Assembly (NCBI GenBank): GCA_945643635.1
Contig: CALZFC010000030.1
Span: forward strand, 764,501 to 828,500
Origin: Allodiplogaster sudhausi
Taxonomy: Eukaryota; Nematoda; Chromadorea; Rhabditida; Diplogasteridae
Length of the DNA: 64,000 nucleotides
Direction of reading: 5' to 3'
How positions within the stretch are numbered: the stretch's first letter is position 1; every line of letters starts with the position of its first letter. This document shows, piece after piece, positions 32,779 to 46,200 of this stretch. Under the pieces are notes generated by a model. It worked only from the letters and a program-made list of their open reading frames with translations. It did no database searches and had not been told where the DNA came from. Position numbers and translations under genes: made by a program.

Positions 32779-35700
32779 CTCTTCGAAATGTGTTAAGGGC
32801 CGATTATCTCAGTCAGCCAAAAGCTTGCTGCTGGCAATTCACACTCTGAAAAGGAAGAGAAGAAGACACTTTTAAAGTGGCCTGTTTTCTTTTCTTTTTT
32901 CCCTCTTCTTCGCGCTTCTGCCCGGAATCCATGAAAAGTGACCAAAATTTGAGCCAATTACCTCGACGACTTTCCTCGCACCTCTAGACATGTACAATTG
33001 TGTCTGTCACTCTATTTATCTCTCTTTCACTCTATTTCTCTTTCTCTCTCACACTCTCACACTCTCTATTTGTCTCTCAGCGAAAACATCCAACAAACTA
33101 TTCTTTAGCCTTATTTTTAAGCCGCAATATCTCAATAACTGGGATATAGTACGACGTACATATGTATACCAAGCATGCTAATTTATCCCCCCATGGCTCG
33201 TTCAGCTAACAGGCCATTGACCTATAAAAAAACGAATGCATAACCTTCTCTTTGTTTACTTTACTTTTCTTCGCCTTTTTGGCTTCTCTCTTGCTGTTTC
33301 TCCTGCTTATCTACAAATCATACCAAGCGGGACACTTGATCACTCGAAATTCTCTCTAGTTCACTCTTTCTTTCTCTCCCTCTCTCCCTCTCTCTCCTAT
33401 TTCTCCCTCTCCTTCTCTCTCGCTCTCTTTCTTTCTCTGTCCTCACTCGCTCTCACTACTCCAAATCCTTCGCGCATCCCCTGAAAAGCCGCGATTCCGT
33501 TCCATTTATCATCAGCCATATCTCTGTACATTTCCCTTCATCCTCTACTCATGTTGAAGCGGTGCTCTCTCTCTCTACTCTCTCTCTCTCTATCTATCTT
33601 TCTCTCTCATCCTGCTCTCCCTCTCTCTTTCTTTCACTCTCTATCTACCCTTTCTCTCTTTCACTCTATCCCTGCTAACTACTCCCTCTCTTTCTCTCTC
33701 TCTCTCTTTCTCTCTACTATCTCTCTTTATCTTTCTCTCTTTCTCCCTTTCTCTCTCTCTCTCTCCGTATCTCTCCCCCTCAAATCCTATCAACTCACGC
33801 CGCACTGCTTTTGTGCGGTGGAAGGGCAGCAGCATCGCTGAACTTGCCCGCCATTGCGATGACTCTTTCCCCTCCTCACTCCTGAACGATTCCGACCTTC
33901 AGACCGATTCCGCATGAAGACTTTCCTTTCTCTTCTTCTCTCGTCGCTCTCTCGCCCTCTCTTCTCTCACTCTCTGCACTCTCTCTCTCTCTCTGCACTG
34001 TCTCTGCCTCTTTACATCTCTCTCCTTCCCTCGCTTGGGTGTCCTCAATTTCGCTTCCTCTCTCTTTCCTCTCTTTCTTATCTCTTACAGCACGGTCCGA
34101 ACAGAACGCGGGCATCTGTCTCTCTGTCACTTTCTTTCTCTCTCGTTCTTCTTCTTTCCTTCCTCTCTCTCCCTCTCGTTCTCTCGTTCTCTTTCTCTCT
34201 CTCTCCCTCACTCTCTCTCGTTCTCTTTTTTCTTCCGCACCCTCTCTTCCTTTTCTCTTGCTCTCTCTCATCTTCTCATTCTGGCCATCTTTCACGGGTC
34301 CATGCATGTAATCTTTACTACAGCCGCTTACCTTGAACGTAAACTTTACTATTTTGCATACGCACGGAGAGCCATTAAGCGTCTGAATTCATTGGTTATG
34401 TCATGCTCACGACTTTGTAATCCTCCAACTGTTCTCTCTCTCTCTCTCTGTCTCTCTCTTTCTCGTTTTCCTCTCTCTCTCTCCGTCTCTCTATATTTAT
34501 GTCTCTCTCTCTCTCCTCTATTTCGTTAAAATTCCATCTTCGTATTTTGCATAGTTTTAAGCATGGTATGAACATGCATACATATCTAGAATGTACATAG
34601 ATACATATATACATCAAACGTTTCCCCTATGTTTTGCTCTCCTACTCACAATCAGATTCAAAAGCAAAACGCGCATGCCCCGAATGTTTTCCTCCTTCCT
34701 ATTCCTTCTTTCGCTACTTGTATATCTGCGTTACTATAAACAATATGTCATTCAGTGAAGCACTTGAAGAAATGGTACTAGAGAGAGTGTGTGAGAGAGA
34801 GACATAGAGAAATATACATAGAACTCTTCGGGAGATGGGGCAAGAACGATTTGTGAGAGAAAGAGAGAAAAAAGTGAGAGTCAGGGAGAGAGACAAGAAA
34901 ACAAGAGAGAGAGAGAGAGAGACAAAGAGAGAGAGAGGGAGAGAGAGAGAGTAAAAAGTGAAGATGAGAGGCGGACGTGTTCCAAGAGCAATCCTTGCCC
35001 AACCGCTATTTGTAGTGAGCCGCTTTTCTCCCATTTTCATTCATCTCTCTTTCTCTGACACTCTCAATTTGCGTCTTTCTCTCATCATCCTCTCGCTCTC
35101 CCTCTCTTTCTCTCACCCTCTCCCGTTTTTCAGATTTATTCTTTGCCGTATTAGAATTCTTGCTAATTCCTCCTCTGTCTTTGAAAAACTTACTTATTAT
35201 GTCTAAAATACTCTCTTTTTAAACCGAATTATTTTTCTTTTCACTTTTCTTCGCTGACTCTCTGTACTTTGTATTATCTCAACTTATATATAAATAAGTA
35301 CTTGTTTAACTAAATCTGCATTCTCAATTTGTCATTGCTAACAATGAGTGAACGGTTGTTTTTTCTCACATTTTCATTGGACTATACGAACTTCCAGTTC
35401 CCCCAATTCTTGCCCGTTCTCGTTAATTGCTCCTTTGCGTAATCACAGATTACGAGATGAGCAGACAATGCAATCTGTTTATGGTTTGGACCGCCGGCTA
35501 GCCCCTGAGGCAAGATGTCGCTGATCCTGAATCATTTGTCTCCAGAGAGGCTGTCTCTTTCTTCTTTCCTCGCACTCGCATTCTCTCCCTTTCACTCTCT
35601 CTCTCTCTTTCTCTCTTTCTCTCTCCTCACTTTTTCTCTTTTCCATTCTCTCTCTCATTCTCTATACCTCTCTCTATCTCTCTCTCCCATTCTCTCTCTC

Positions 35701-36357
35701 ATTCTCTATATCTCTCTCTTTCTCTCCCTCTCTCCCATTCTACCTCTCCTCCGCCGCACCGGGTCTGTCGGATATTGCGAGATATCTCGGGATCATGACA
35801 TTATTATTACATATTGGCTGCCTGGCCATTTCGTTGACTCGGCCTCTGTCGCGGTCCTGTCAATGTGTCATACGATTGACTTTCCAAGACTGTTCAAGAC
35901 TTTTCTCTCTCTCTCTCTATCTCTCTCTCTCTCTCTCTCTTTCTTTTTCTCTTTCTCACGCGCTCTCTCTCTCTCTCGCTCTCGGTCTCTTTCTCGCTCT
36001 CGGTCTCTCTCTCGCTCTCTACGTCGCTCCTCCTTTTCCTCGTTGTCTCCGTCTCTTTTTCCCTCTTCTCTTTCTATTTATCTTCCGCTCTTCACGGTAC
36101 TTTTTCATTTTATCACTATCACTCTTACCACAATCTCCATGCTCTCTTATTCCACTATGTATGTACACTATTACCGAACTGTTCCGTGTATTGCTTCATC
36201 TTCTCTCTATTTCCCTCTCGCTCTCATTCCCTCTCTTTTTTTCTCTCTCTATTTCTTGTTCTCTCTCTTTCCCTCTCTCTCCACCTCGCGCCTTCTCTGT
36301 CTCTCTCTCCTTCTCTGTCTCTCTCTCCCTGTTTCTCTTCTCTCTCTCTCCCTGTTT

Positions 36358-36408
<51 letters not shown>

Positions 36409-38278
36409 TCTCCCTTTCTGCCGCGACCGTTCCCGCCCCTCCTTCCCTCCTGTTGTGACTTCCCATCGACCGCTCCTGTTGATCACTATCTCCTTTACCT
36501 CGAGTGGAAATAAACACAACCCGAGTCAGTTAGTCGATGAGTTGAAGAAGAGATAGAAAGAGATTGAAAAAGGTGGAGAGAGAGATAGACAGAGATATGG
36601 AGAGAGGGTATGAGAAAGAGAGAAATGTAATGGTGGTACAAATATAAGAGGTTGGAGATGAAGGGAGAGAAGGATAGAGATTCAGAGACTACAAGATAGG
36701 AAAGATCCTGAAACCTTGACTGCGCTACATGGAAGAGCCTGTTTTGTTCAGCGTCCTCCCAGGCTATTTATATTCTACACAATTCTTTTTTTTTTATTCA
36801 AACTTTGCTATAACATTATTCAGTAGCTCTAGGGATCCTGTTCAATTCTTTGCTTGCTTCGAAAAACATAAATGTGAAGGAAAGGTGACAGTTGAGGCGA
36901 GAAGCGGTACTAATTGTATAATTAGGAGAAGCATGGATAGTGAGAGATATGGAGTGATCAGGAGAGAAGGAAAGACAGAGAAAGACGTGAGAGAGAGAGA
37001 GCGGGAAAGAGAGAGAGTGAGAGAGAAGGTGGAGAGAGAGTGAAGATAGAGAGCGAAAGTTCTGGAGAATGCGAGAAAGCGTGTTGCGCCACCGCCGCCG
37101 CGCGAATGGGTGGAGAGAGAGAGAGAGAATGATTGTGCGTAACCCAGATAGGCACACACAACCTGCGGGCATCGCCAGCGGCGATTTCGAGAAGTGAAAA
37201 TGGAAAGAGATGGATTGCCTTCCTGGAGAGAAAGATGAGACTTTAAAGGGAAGGAGATCGAGAGAGTGAGAAAGAGAGAGATGAGAGAAAAGAAAAGAGT
37301 AGACAGAGAGAAAGAGAGGGAGAGAGACAGAACGTAGACAAAAGTGAAAGTCCTCCCTTATATGTAAAGATGGAAGGTCCACCCTTTGAGAAAGTACACA
37401 CATTGACCGTCATCCCATTCATGAAAGCGCCCTCCGGGTCACTCCGGGGGTTCCCATCTCTTCGGTCACTCCACCGTACTCTCTGATTGTGAGATGACCT
37501 ATCGCTTCAGGACCCGGCTCCTGCAAATCCGATTTGAATAGCTATTCGCAGACCCGCATCATTTAGCTAGTCAGCTATTCTTTCACCATCCACTCTTCCC
37601 AAATACTGCGCTTTTGAGATAATGTGCTATTTTTTAACCCTATTTTTCGGCCATACATATATATTTTTGTAACCTTTCATTCTTATCCCTCGCTGTCCAA
37701 CTCCTTCATTTCCATTCCTTATTCTTTGTCCCGATATGACATTCACCAGCAAATTAAACGCCTCTCAAGTTTCTTTCCGCTCGGTCGTTCTTTGTCTTTC
37801 GTTTGATTCTCACGCTCTCTATCCCTTTCTCTATATCTGTCTCTTTCTCTGCCACGTTCTTCTCCTCTCTCTCTCTCTCTGTCTCTCTCTCTGCCACGTT
37901 CTCTCTCTCTCTCTCTGCCACGTTCTCTGTCTCTCTCTCTGCCACGTTCTCTCTGTCTCTCTCTGCCACGTTCTCTTCCTCTCTCTCACTCCCTCTCTCC
38001 TCTTCCCCTCTCCTTGTCATCATTCCTGCAGTCATTTTGCATAATCAGTCACGCCTGGTGATCCTGTTCTCTTGTCCTACTCGATTGGCTCGCGCAAGCT
38101 CATTACACACACGTCAAGGAAAGTGATCAAAGCGAGGAGTGTGATATATCTTGGGGGGTGGGATGAGGGTTGATCGCACTATTCCTCATTTTTTTATTCC
38201 TATTTCTTCCATCATCTCTCTCGGTTTTCGGCTTTATCTCTCATCTCTCGCCTTATTTTTGGGGAGCTTCTTCCATCT

Positions 38279-38316
<38 letters not shown>

Positions 38317-38849
38317 TTTCTCTCTCTTTTTCTCAGTGGTTCAACTTTATCTCATCTCTCAGCGTCAGATGGCTTTTCCCCCTGATTGCGTTGCATATTT
38401 CCATTTCCAATCGAGTATATCTCCCATCCGTCCCCCCCCCCCATCGGAACGAACACTCTGACGACTTTATTATGGCTCGCTCAATCTCGCACGCCTTTTC
38501 CTACTCAATCTACGACCTCCTTCACCCTCAACCGCAAGAAGATAAAGAAGAAGAAGAAGAAGAACGCGTTTTATCGGCCAGATCAGAGAGAGAGAGAGAA
38601 ATACGACCTCTCCACTCAATCTCCGCTCTGGCCGAGCGCGCGGTCAAACTCCCCTTTTTGCCAGCCAAAAAAGACGCAAATGTTGAACGATTACGAATGT
38701 TTCTCCTATTATGTACTGTTAAAATAAAATTCCGTTAAGTTGGCGCCTTTACGAATTTTCTCATGGAAAATATTTTGTTTTATTTACTTTTAGTTCCAAA
38801 AGGGAGAGCAGATTCAATACTTTCTTTTTCGCTGCCGCTTGCCAGTGTG
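29144..38849. repeat. 9.7-kb intergenic region dominated by (CT)n and (GA)n tracts
   Basis: No gene is supported. Pyrimidine tracts fill the + strand at about 29545-29660, 29800-30090, 30325-30410, 30860-30910, 31255-31400, 32010-32090, 32590-32775, 33360-33450, 33560-33780, 33920-34270, 34430-34525, 35570-35750, 35900-36070, 36200-36420 and 38275-38335. Purine tracts occur at about 30620-30720, 31045-31140, 34785-34955, 36550-36680 and 36960-37330. The long Leu/Ser- or Arg/Glu-rich frames here are by-products. Short unique stretches lie between the tracts. Upstream exons or regulatory DNA of the PDZ gene could be hidden here, but I cannot show any. Confidence 0.85.
37845..37980. repeat. Minisatellite of GCCACGTTCT plus (CT)n
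   Basis: GCCACGTTCTC followed by a variable CT run is repeated five times in about 130 bp. It is a composite micro/minisatellite that arose inside a CT tract. Confidence 0.85.
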
Positions 38850-41800
38850 ATGTCAAACGATTGCGTAAGGTGAGCAGGTTCATGTGATTGTGTGAAAATA
38901 TAGGAATTAATGGGATTGTCTTGTATATTTGATTTATTTTTGGTTTATTATTTATAATTGTAATTTAATTTATTTTAAATTTTACATAATTTTTTCCAGT
39001 TCTGGCCAGCTGGCTGGCGCCATAATTGGCGCCATCGTCGGCACCCTAATAATTTGCACGGCGGCCGCCGGCGCCATCTGGTTCTTCCTCTATCGACATG
39101 GTTGGAAACTAAAGGACCCAAAAACTCACATTTAAATTCGCGCCTTTTCGCCTGACAAAACCGCGCGAGATCAAGTGATTAAGAGAGAGGCGCGACTTTA
39201 AAGTAGTCTGTTTCAATTTTCCTGACCATCGTTGCCGCGTCTCTCTAAATCACATGCTCTCTTCTTGCCCTTGCTTCAGGCAAAAAGACGCCAAATTCAA
39301 GAATGAGTTTCATACACCGTTTTGATCGTTTGACAGAAACACAAGCAGAAAAAAAATTTGTTTGAACACTCATCATTTGGCAACAAATCAGAACGCGCTC
39401 ACCACTAGGAAGAAGCACCGGAAACATGGAAGAAAATGTACAATATACACACGAAAGGCGAAGAGGACAGTGATGAGAATGTAAGAGCATGGCTTTCATT
39501 GGGAATAGTCAAATAGTACTGATAGAATGCCGTAATGAGTAGTAATAAGTAAGATTATTGCTATCATATCTTTCTGTCTACAGGCGCCAGCAAGGCAAAG
39601 CAGATTCTGAAGCAGAATGTCGACGTTGAGAGTCGCGCCGTTTCTGCTGCTCCAGGCACGCCAAAGAAGACCATGCGAGATCAGGTCGAACAAAATTGAC
39701 AAGATTGACGAGAGATTAGTCAACAATCGTACTAAGAACATACATAGCTGAACTATCCAGAATAAAAGGAATTATCAAGATCATCACTAATTGTAATTGC
39801 AGTAATAAAATATTGATTTTGTCAAGCACTCGGTGTCTTATGATCTTACTACGCTCGTTGATTATTTTATTTTCCAGGTGACAATGATCGACTCCTTCAA
39901 AGTGGACAGACGCTCTTTCGGGACGCAAAAGTCCTTCTCAACGGAGAATGTCAACGCGGTCAGACACTGCCTGAAAACAATTTCATGAAATCCTCTTATT
40001 TTTTCTAGAATTGGTAGACAACAAATTCCATTCTATTCCAGGCCGACGGCTCTGTCGGCGTACAGCTTCATTCAGACAATTTGTCCGGCTTGGGATTTGA
40101 CATCAAGGTCTGCATTCGTTTACGTACACTTAATTTCAATCGAATATCCTTTCAAATTCTTCCAATATCCGGATGCTGCTGCTTTTTATGTTGCTTTTGG
40201 AACAATGTTTGCTTCAACAATTGTTTAAATACTAGAGACAATTTTAGGGCAACATGACCGAGGGCATCTTCGTCAAGAGTGTACGCCCACGCGGCCCGGC
40301 CGATCTGTGCGGAAATGTTCTTGTTGGTGAGTCATATAATTTTTTTTTAAATTAAATAATCGCTGCAAATATCTTAAGACTAACTCATATGCACATTTAT
40401 TATGACTGCAATAACTATTATGTATAAAAATATACATGCATATATTATGACTTATTCCTATAATAAGAAACTTAAAAAAAATTGTTTCTTCGTAGAATCA
40501 ACCTCCTTGTTTTGACCTGGAAAAGTTAATAATCGTGTCATGTTGAAAGATGACCGGATTCGCTCCCTGACGATCTGCTTCGATGAGATGGTCTACTCTG
40601 ACGCAGTCACTCTGCTCTCTTACGCCTCTCCCTACAAGGTCAGCTTCTTTGTTCTTCTTTTTTTATTGATCGAATAGCTTCCTTTAAAAAAAGACAATAT
40701 AACACCCAATATCACGATAAACATAATTTTTATGCCTTCCATCAGAAAAAAAAACCCGATGATGAAATGAACTCTTCAGGTCAAGCTTGTGCTCGAGCGC
40801 AAGTTGGATGGCGGCGAGAGTCCGCTGCTCATCGACAGCAATCCTGGTCTGCTCCCTTTTTATTTCTATAGACTATAGCCAAGGAATAAAAGTATCGCTA
40901 CACGTAACTTTGATCGCATTTTGCCGTCACAGAAAAAGTCGGGTGCTGATGAAATAGACATGTGATGATGAAATTGAACCAAGCATTGCAGCGTTAACTT
41001 CTCGCATCCACCCGCTCTTCCGCAGCAACACTCTCACGCACTGCCACTTCAGCCCGATCAGGCTAGTATATTTAAAAGAAAAATTGAAAAGGCTAAATAT
41101 ATAAATGAAGATTATTATAATTTGAACAAAATTTCTCAAACTAATCATGACTAAATTTTTAATTAAAATATTAAACAATATTCAGAAAAAAATTACAAAT
41201 GAAAATATTAGCAAATGACTAAAAATGATTTCAGCAACGAGCCGTCGACACGCACGCCATCGCCGCCGCAGCAGCCGACGCCGCCGCCGTCCGAGGAGGA
41301 CGTCGTCGTCAGCGTCGACGAGCGACGACAAGAAGAGCGCGCCACCGCGCACGCCACTGTTAAGGTATGCGCATACATGAATAGTTAACTACTCGCATGT
41401 TGGCAAGCTGCCAAAGCTGAATTTTCTCTTTAAAACTAGAAATTGTAGGCACACTTAAAAAAGAGCTTAAAAATTATAAACCTTTCAAGGTACGCGAGGA
41501 GAAGAGCGCGAGCGCCAAGAAGGAAGTGGCTGCTCCGAAGGCACGCTCACCTCCGCCGCCGCCAAAGGAGATCGAGGAAGACAGGTGATTTTATTATGTT
41601 TTTTCTTCCTTTTATCATTTGACACTTATCAACACACACTAATGTTCCATGTACAGCATTAGGAAGATGACGTCATCGGACTACTCGTCTGAGAACTCGT
41701 TCAAGAGCGAAGAGACGCCGAGTGTCGAAGAGTCGATCGGCTCCGTCAGCAGCATCTCAGAGAAGGCGGAGGTGCATTTTTAGTGCGCCTTGAATAATCG

Positions 41801-43081
41801 CCATTTGTGAATAATTGAAATTGGAAAATCGGTTGTAACACTTAAACCCCCGCAGTTAAAATTTTTTTACATACATAATGATAATGGATGTTTATCGATA
41901 ATGGATGCAAATATTATCAATAATAATATGTGTGCAGAGATATAATAATATAACATTTATTTATGTAAATACATACATATCTATATGTATGTATGTATGT
42001 ATGTACATAAATAAATGTTGTTTATCGAGATGGCACCGCCTCCGCCCGCTCACGGTCCACGGCCCGTCTCAGCAACTCCGCCAAAGCAGACGGCAGAGAA
42101 GCAGCCACCGAAAAAGGTTGGGTGAAAATCTTTATACATATATTCATGAATAGTTCTTAATTATGCATAAAAGTGTCTACTAACCTTCTTTTTACCCTCC
42201 AATTTAGCCTGCCTCAATTCTGCGACAGCCGAGCCAATCGGCCATTCCCATGAAGATGGTTACGCAAAGGGTTCGACTCAATTAATTATTCCTCAATTAA
42301 CTTCTTTTTTTTTGGAATTTTCAGGAATTATTTTGAATTATAATTATAGGGAATCATGAGTTAATGAAAATATCGTCGAAAGTCAGGCAAAAAGGCGCGA
42401 ATTCAAAAATGGTTTTTTTTTAAATACTCCTTGAAGGCGCCACCGGAGATCGCGGAGACTCGCGTGTCGCGCATCCCGAAGCGTGGCGATCAAATGCTGA
42501 AGACGCCCGTCGTCGAGCGCAAGCTGCCGGCGCTGCCAAAGAGCGCGCTCCAGAAGAGAGAGGACGAGCCGAAGGTCAGACCCGTCATTTTGGGGTGCCC
42601 TGAGCTTTGGTGAAATGATTTTTGGTCACATACATATATTGTCAACATTCTCATCGCGCTTCTTTTAATTAATATTTCAAGAAATAAAATTTAACAAAAA
42701 TTGATATTCTAAAGAATCAACCTATGATATTCAGAGTGGCGACATCTGGAGTCGTCTGTATCAGGAGAAGAAGGGCGCGCTGAGGAAGACGCCGTCAAGG
42801 GCGCAGGATTCACCCTCGCGCGCGCTGTCGCCTCCGGGCGTCAAAGACAAGTCAGTTTATAATTAATTAACATTAAATTATTTTTTTCTATGAAAAAAGT
42901 ATGTTAATTAAGAATAATTAGTATACAGTATAAATATTTCTTATTTACAAAAATTTAATAAAAATTAAATTTTAGTATCAACTACGGCACGCTGAATCGC
43001 GAAAGGCGCGAGCGTCTCAACGAAAATGACGAAATTCTCGAGAGGCAGCGCGAGGAACTCAGACAGCTCGGTGTACTGTAG
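38850..43081 (+). CDS. Membrane-anchored PDZ-domain protein, short form
   Basis: Seventeen exons join without a phase conflict: 38850-38869, 39000-39100, 39584-39684, 39878-39958, 40042-40107, 40248-40326, 40550-40638, 40780-40846, 40992-41061, 41235-41364, 41490-41584, 41657-41771, 42030-42116, 42208-42270, 42437-42574, 42735-42850 and 42976-43081. The protein starts MSNDCVSSGQ, then has one membrane helix (LAGAIIGAIVGTLIICTAAA). A PDZ domain follows, split over four exons: SGLGFDI carries the GLGF ligand loop, then EGIFVKSVRPRGPADLCG, DDRIRSL and YKVKLVLERK. The rest is Pro/Ser/Lys-rich and predicted disordered (TPSPPQQPTPPP; SSDYSSENSFKSEE), with a charged end (RERRERLNENDEILERQREE). It is probably a scaffold at a membrane; orthologue not identified. 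Exon 9 has a GC donor. The acceptor at 40550 was chosen because it restores a normal DDRI PDZ strand. Confidence 0.8.
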
Positions 43082-43287
43082 ATGCGAGCTACCTTTCAGG
43101 TTCTTCCTGTCGGGACCTCAAACCTCGCTACATTCCATTTCAAAATCATATCCATATCTGTCCTTATTTTCCAGACTTGTCTGCTTAATCCCTTTCCATT
43201 TGCCCGCTTTCTCAACCTTTCACTCTTTCTCTGTCACTTTCTCTTCTTCTCACACTTGCATTGTTCTTTCTCAAACACAACTCTTTC

Positions 43288-43293
43288 AATAAA
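43288..43293 (+). terminator. Polyadenylation signal for the short PDZ form
   Basis: AATAAA 207 nt after the TAG at 43081 fits the 3' end of the transcript that reads through exon 17. It supports real use of the short form. Confidence 0.5.
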
Positions 43294-46200
43294 CTTACGG
43301 GTATTATTATGGCATTTAGTAGGAAGCATATATTGACTTATTAGCTCCTCACGCCAGTTCTTCATGCGACTGGGCACCTAATATCTGTTCCCATTCTGTG
43401 AGATTATAATTACTTGTTCCAGAAGACTATGTTTCTTTGCTCGCCTTCGCTTGATATGCTGAACAACGATCAATTTTAAGACGAAGAAAAAGAATTTTTA
43501 TTTTAGCAATCAATAATTCTTACTTATAACATTTAGCTTCTCATTAGAAGGTGCTTCTTCTCCCGCCTTGTGCCTTTCTTATCTTTTTTTTAATGCCTTA
43601 TAACTCTGAATTGATGATGCTGCCTTCCCTTGCCTCTCCTGCGCACTCTCTTGCCTTTCTACAGTGATCTGCTATCGTACCATCATCTATATATGTATGT
43701 TGAAGGTAAATTTCCAATGAAATAACTGCCTTTTCGTGGTGAAATAAAGCATATTCCTCAAGTTTTCACGAACGTCCGCTTGAAATAAGAACCTCCTCAA
43801 AGCGCTCCAAAGAAAAAAAGTGAAGCGAATAAGAACTCTCATTTCTCCGTTGTTTTGTTCCAGATTCAGCTATGGGATACGAATAACGACAATGTAAATT
43901 GAGAGTTCCGACTACTCTCTCCTCTATTTCAGCCGTCGTAACGACAAGTTTATGGTCTATTAATATTTCTATTAGATTCGCTTTGCTTTTTTTAGTTCCC
44001 TCAGGCTCGTGAACATCCCGACACATGTTCATGTAGACGACACGCGAACATACGCGAGCGATTGGAGGAATGGATAAAGATAGAAGAGAGGTCAGCTGAC
44101 TGTTGTGATCGAGTGGAAGCTGGAGGAGAGAAGAGTGAGAGAGCAAGAAGAAGAGAGAGAAATGGAAAAAGAGAGAGAGAGTGAGTTAGAGAGTGAGAGA
44201 AGGGAGGGCGCAATAGGAAGAGAGAGAGAGAGGAAGGGAGAGAGAGTGAGTAGAGAAAGGGATAGAGTGGAAGTCGAGAGGAGAGAACAGCATTTGAGAA
44301 AGAATGAGGAAAGAGTCAGGGCTGCATTGACGTTCATAACAACGGCATCGCCCACACCCGAGAGAAGAAGAGACAAGCGGAGGAAAGAGAGTGAGCGAGA
44401 GTAAAAGAAGGAGGGAGAGGCATGGGGAGAGAAAAAAAGATAGAGAGAAAGAGAGGGAGAGAGAGAGAGAGATCGAGAACAAAAAGAGAGATGTAGAGAA
44501 TAAGATAAAGACAATGGTGAAGCGAGAGAGGGAAAGAGAGCCAGCGTCCCTGAGACAAATGCACAAGAGGGTTGACTGCAGTAAACATAGCGAAGAAGAG
44601 AGAGAGTATGAATCCCAGACAAAAGCATATAGAACAGAATGAAGAAGAGAAATGGATAGAGAAAGAGTGAGAGAGAGAACGAGACAAGAAAAAAATACAA
44701 GCAGTGCCAGACATTTGAAAGGGGGAACAAAGGGAGAGAGAGAGAGAGAGACATAGAGAGAGAGAGAGGAAGAGGGAGGGAGGAAGAGAGAGGAAGTGAG
44801 AGTGAGAGAAAGAGAGAGGGAGAGTCATACAAGCCTAAAGTCGGGATAAAGTGAGATAGAGAGAAGCAGAGAGAAAGGAACGACTTTCGAGATTTGAGGC
44901 TGGCAAAGATTTCTTCAACTTCGGGAAAACGACCTCATGCGACCTCGCGTCTTCTTCTTCACTTGTTTTAATCATTCATTCATTCTTGATTCAGTGCATT
45001 GCACTAACCTCTTTTGACTGCTTTTATTGATGACCTCGAGGATTGTTAGACTTATTGTAAAGTCAAAAAAAAACATCAAGAGTTCGCTTCTTCCTCACAA
45101 GTAAAAAATAAAAGCAAAAAATAAACCATGAATCGTTTGATTCTTGATTCGATTCGATTTCGTTTGCACTCACGAAAGAGATGCGCCGAGTAAATATTTA
45201 CCCCCGGGGGCTGCGAGTCGTTCTTGCCGCGAAAAAAATATGCAGGTCAAATTTCGGGGGGAGGCGTTCTTGCCGAATTGGAGGAGGGGGGGGAGTCGTT
45301 CTTGCCGATTTGCAAAAGGGGGGGGGGGAGTCGTTCTTGCCGAATTGGAAAAGGGGGGAGGCGTCCTTGCCGGTCTAGAAGTCAATGCCAAATAGAATAA
45401 TAAGTACGTAGTTATAGGTATAATAAGTCTTGCTGCTTGTAGAAAGATTTATTAGATTGATTATGCTTCTTGCCCATTTAGTCGAGGTACGCAAAAATCT
45501 CATATTTGCGAATGGGAACGCCTGTGCTCATTCGGTCCTTCAGACTGCAATGACGGATGTTACTTTAAGGGTCGATGAGATGAGGGAGGCGCCCGTGGTT
45601 GAGACTGCGGCCAAGGCCACTTAAATAGCTTACTCGTTACCTTATCTTTTACAAGCTTAATTCTAACGAGAAATAGCTCTCGGCGGCGTTCGAGGTCCGA
45701 TTGGACACTTGGCCGAACTTGTTAGTACTTAATGAGATACAATTGCAATGGCATTATATGCAATACAAAACATAGATAGATATACAAATCAATGTAAATC
45801 GAAAATAAAATGTAAAATCTAAACACGCTAAAGTTGTTTTCCAACTCGGCAAGAACGACTCCCCCCCTTTTGCAATTCGGCAAGAACGACTCCTCCCCTC
45901 CTCCAATTCGGCAAGAACGCCTCCCCCCTTTTGCAATTAGGCAAGAACGACTCCTGCGGTCGATCGGCAAGGACGACTCGCAACCCCCCCTCAGAGGGGA
46001 TTTATTGCGATTCATTGGGCATTCCGCCAATTTCATCACAGCTCTCCTGGCTTCTGTCCGCTTTCTCTACTCTCTCCCTCTCTCTCTCTCCTTATCTGCC
46101 TCTCTCTTTCTCTCTCTCTCTCTCTTTTTCTCCCCTCTCCCTCTCTCACTCATGTCAAATATGAAGTTGTTCTGGATATTAGCCTTAAAACTTCGTTTAA

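Noticed and set aside
29144..38740. Many Leu/Ser/Phe-rich frames up to 332 residues, and Arg/Glu-rich frames on the other strand
   Set aside because: They follow (CT)n and (GA)n tracts, exist in several frames at once and have no domain or splice context.
44092..44832. Minus-strand 246-residue hydrophobic frame
   Set aside because: It is the antisense of a (GA)n tract, with three overlapping frames of the same composition.
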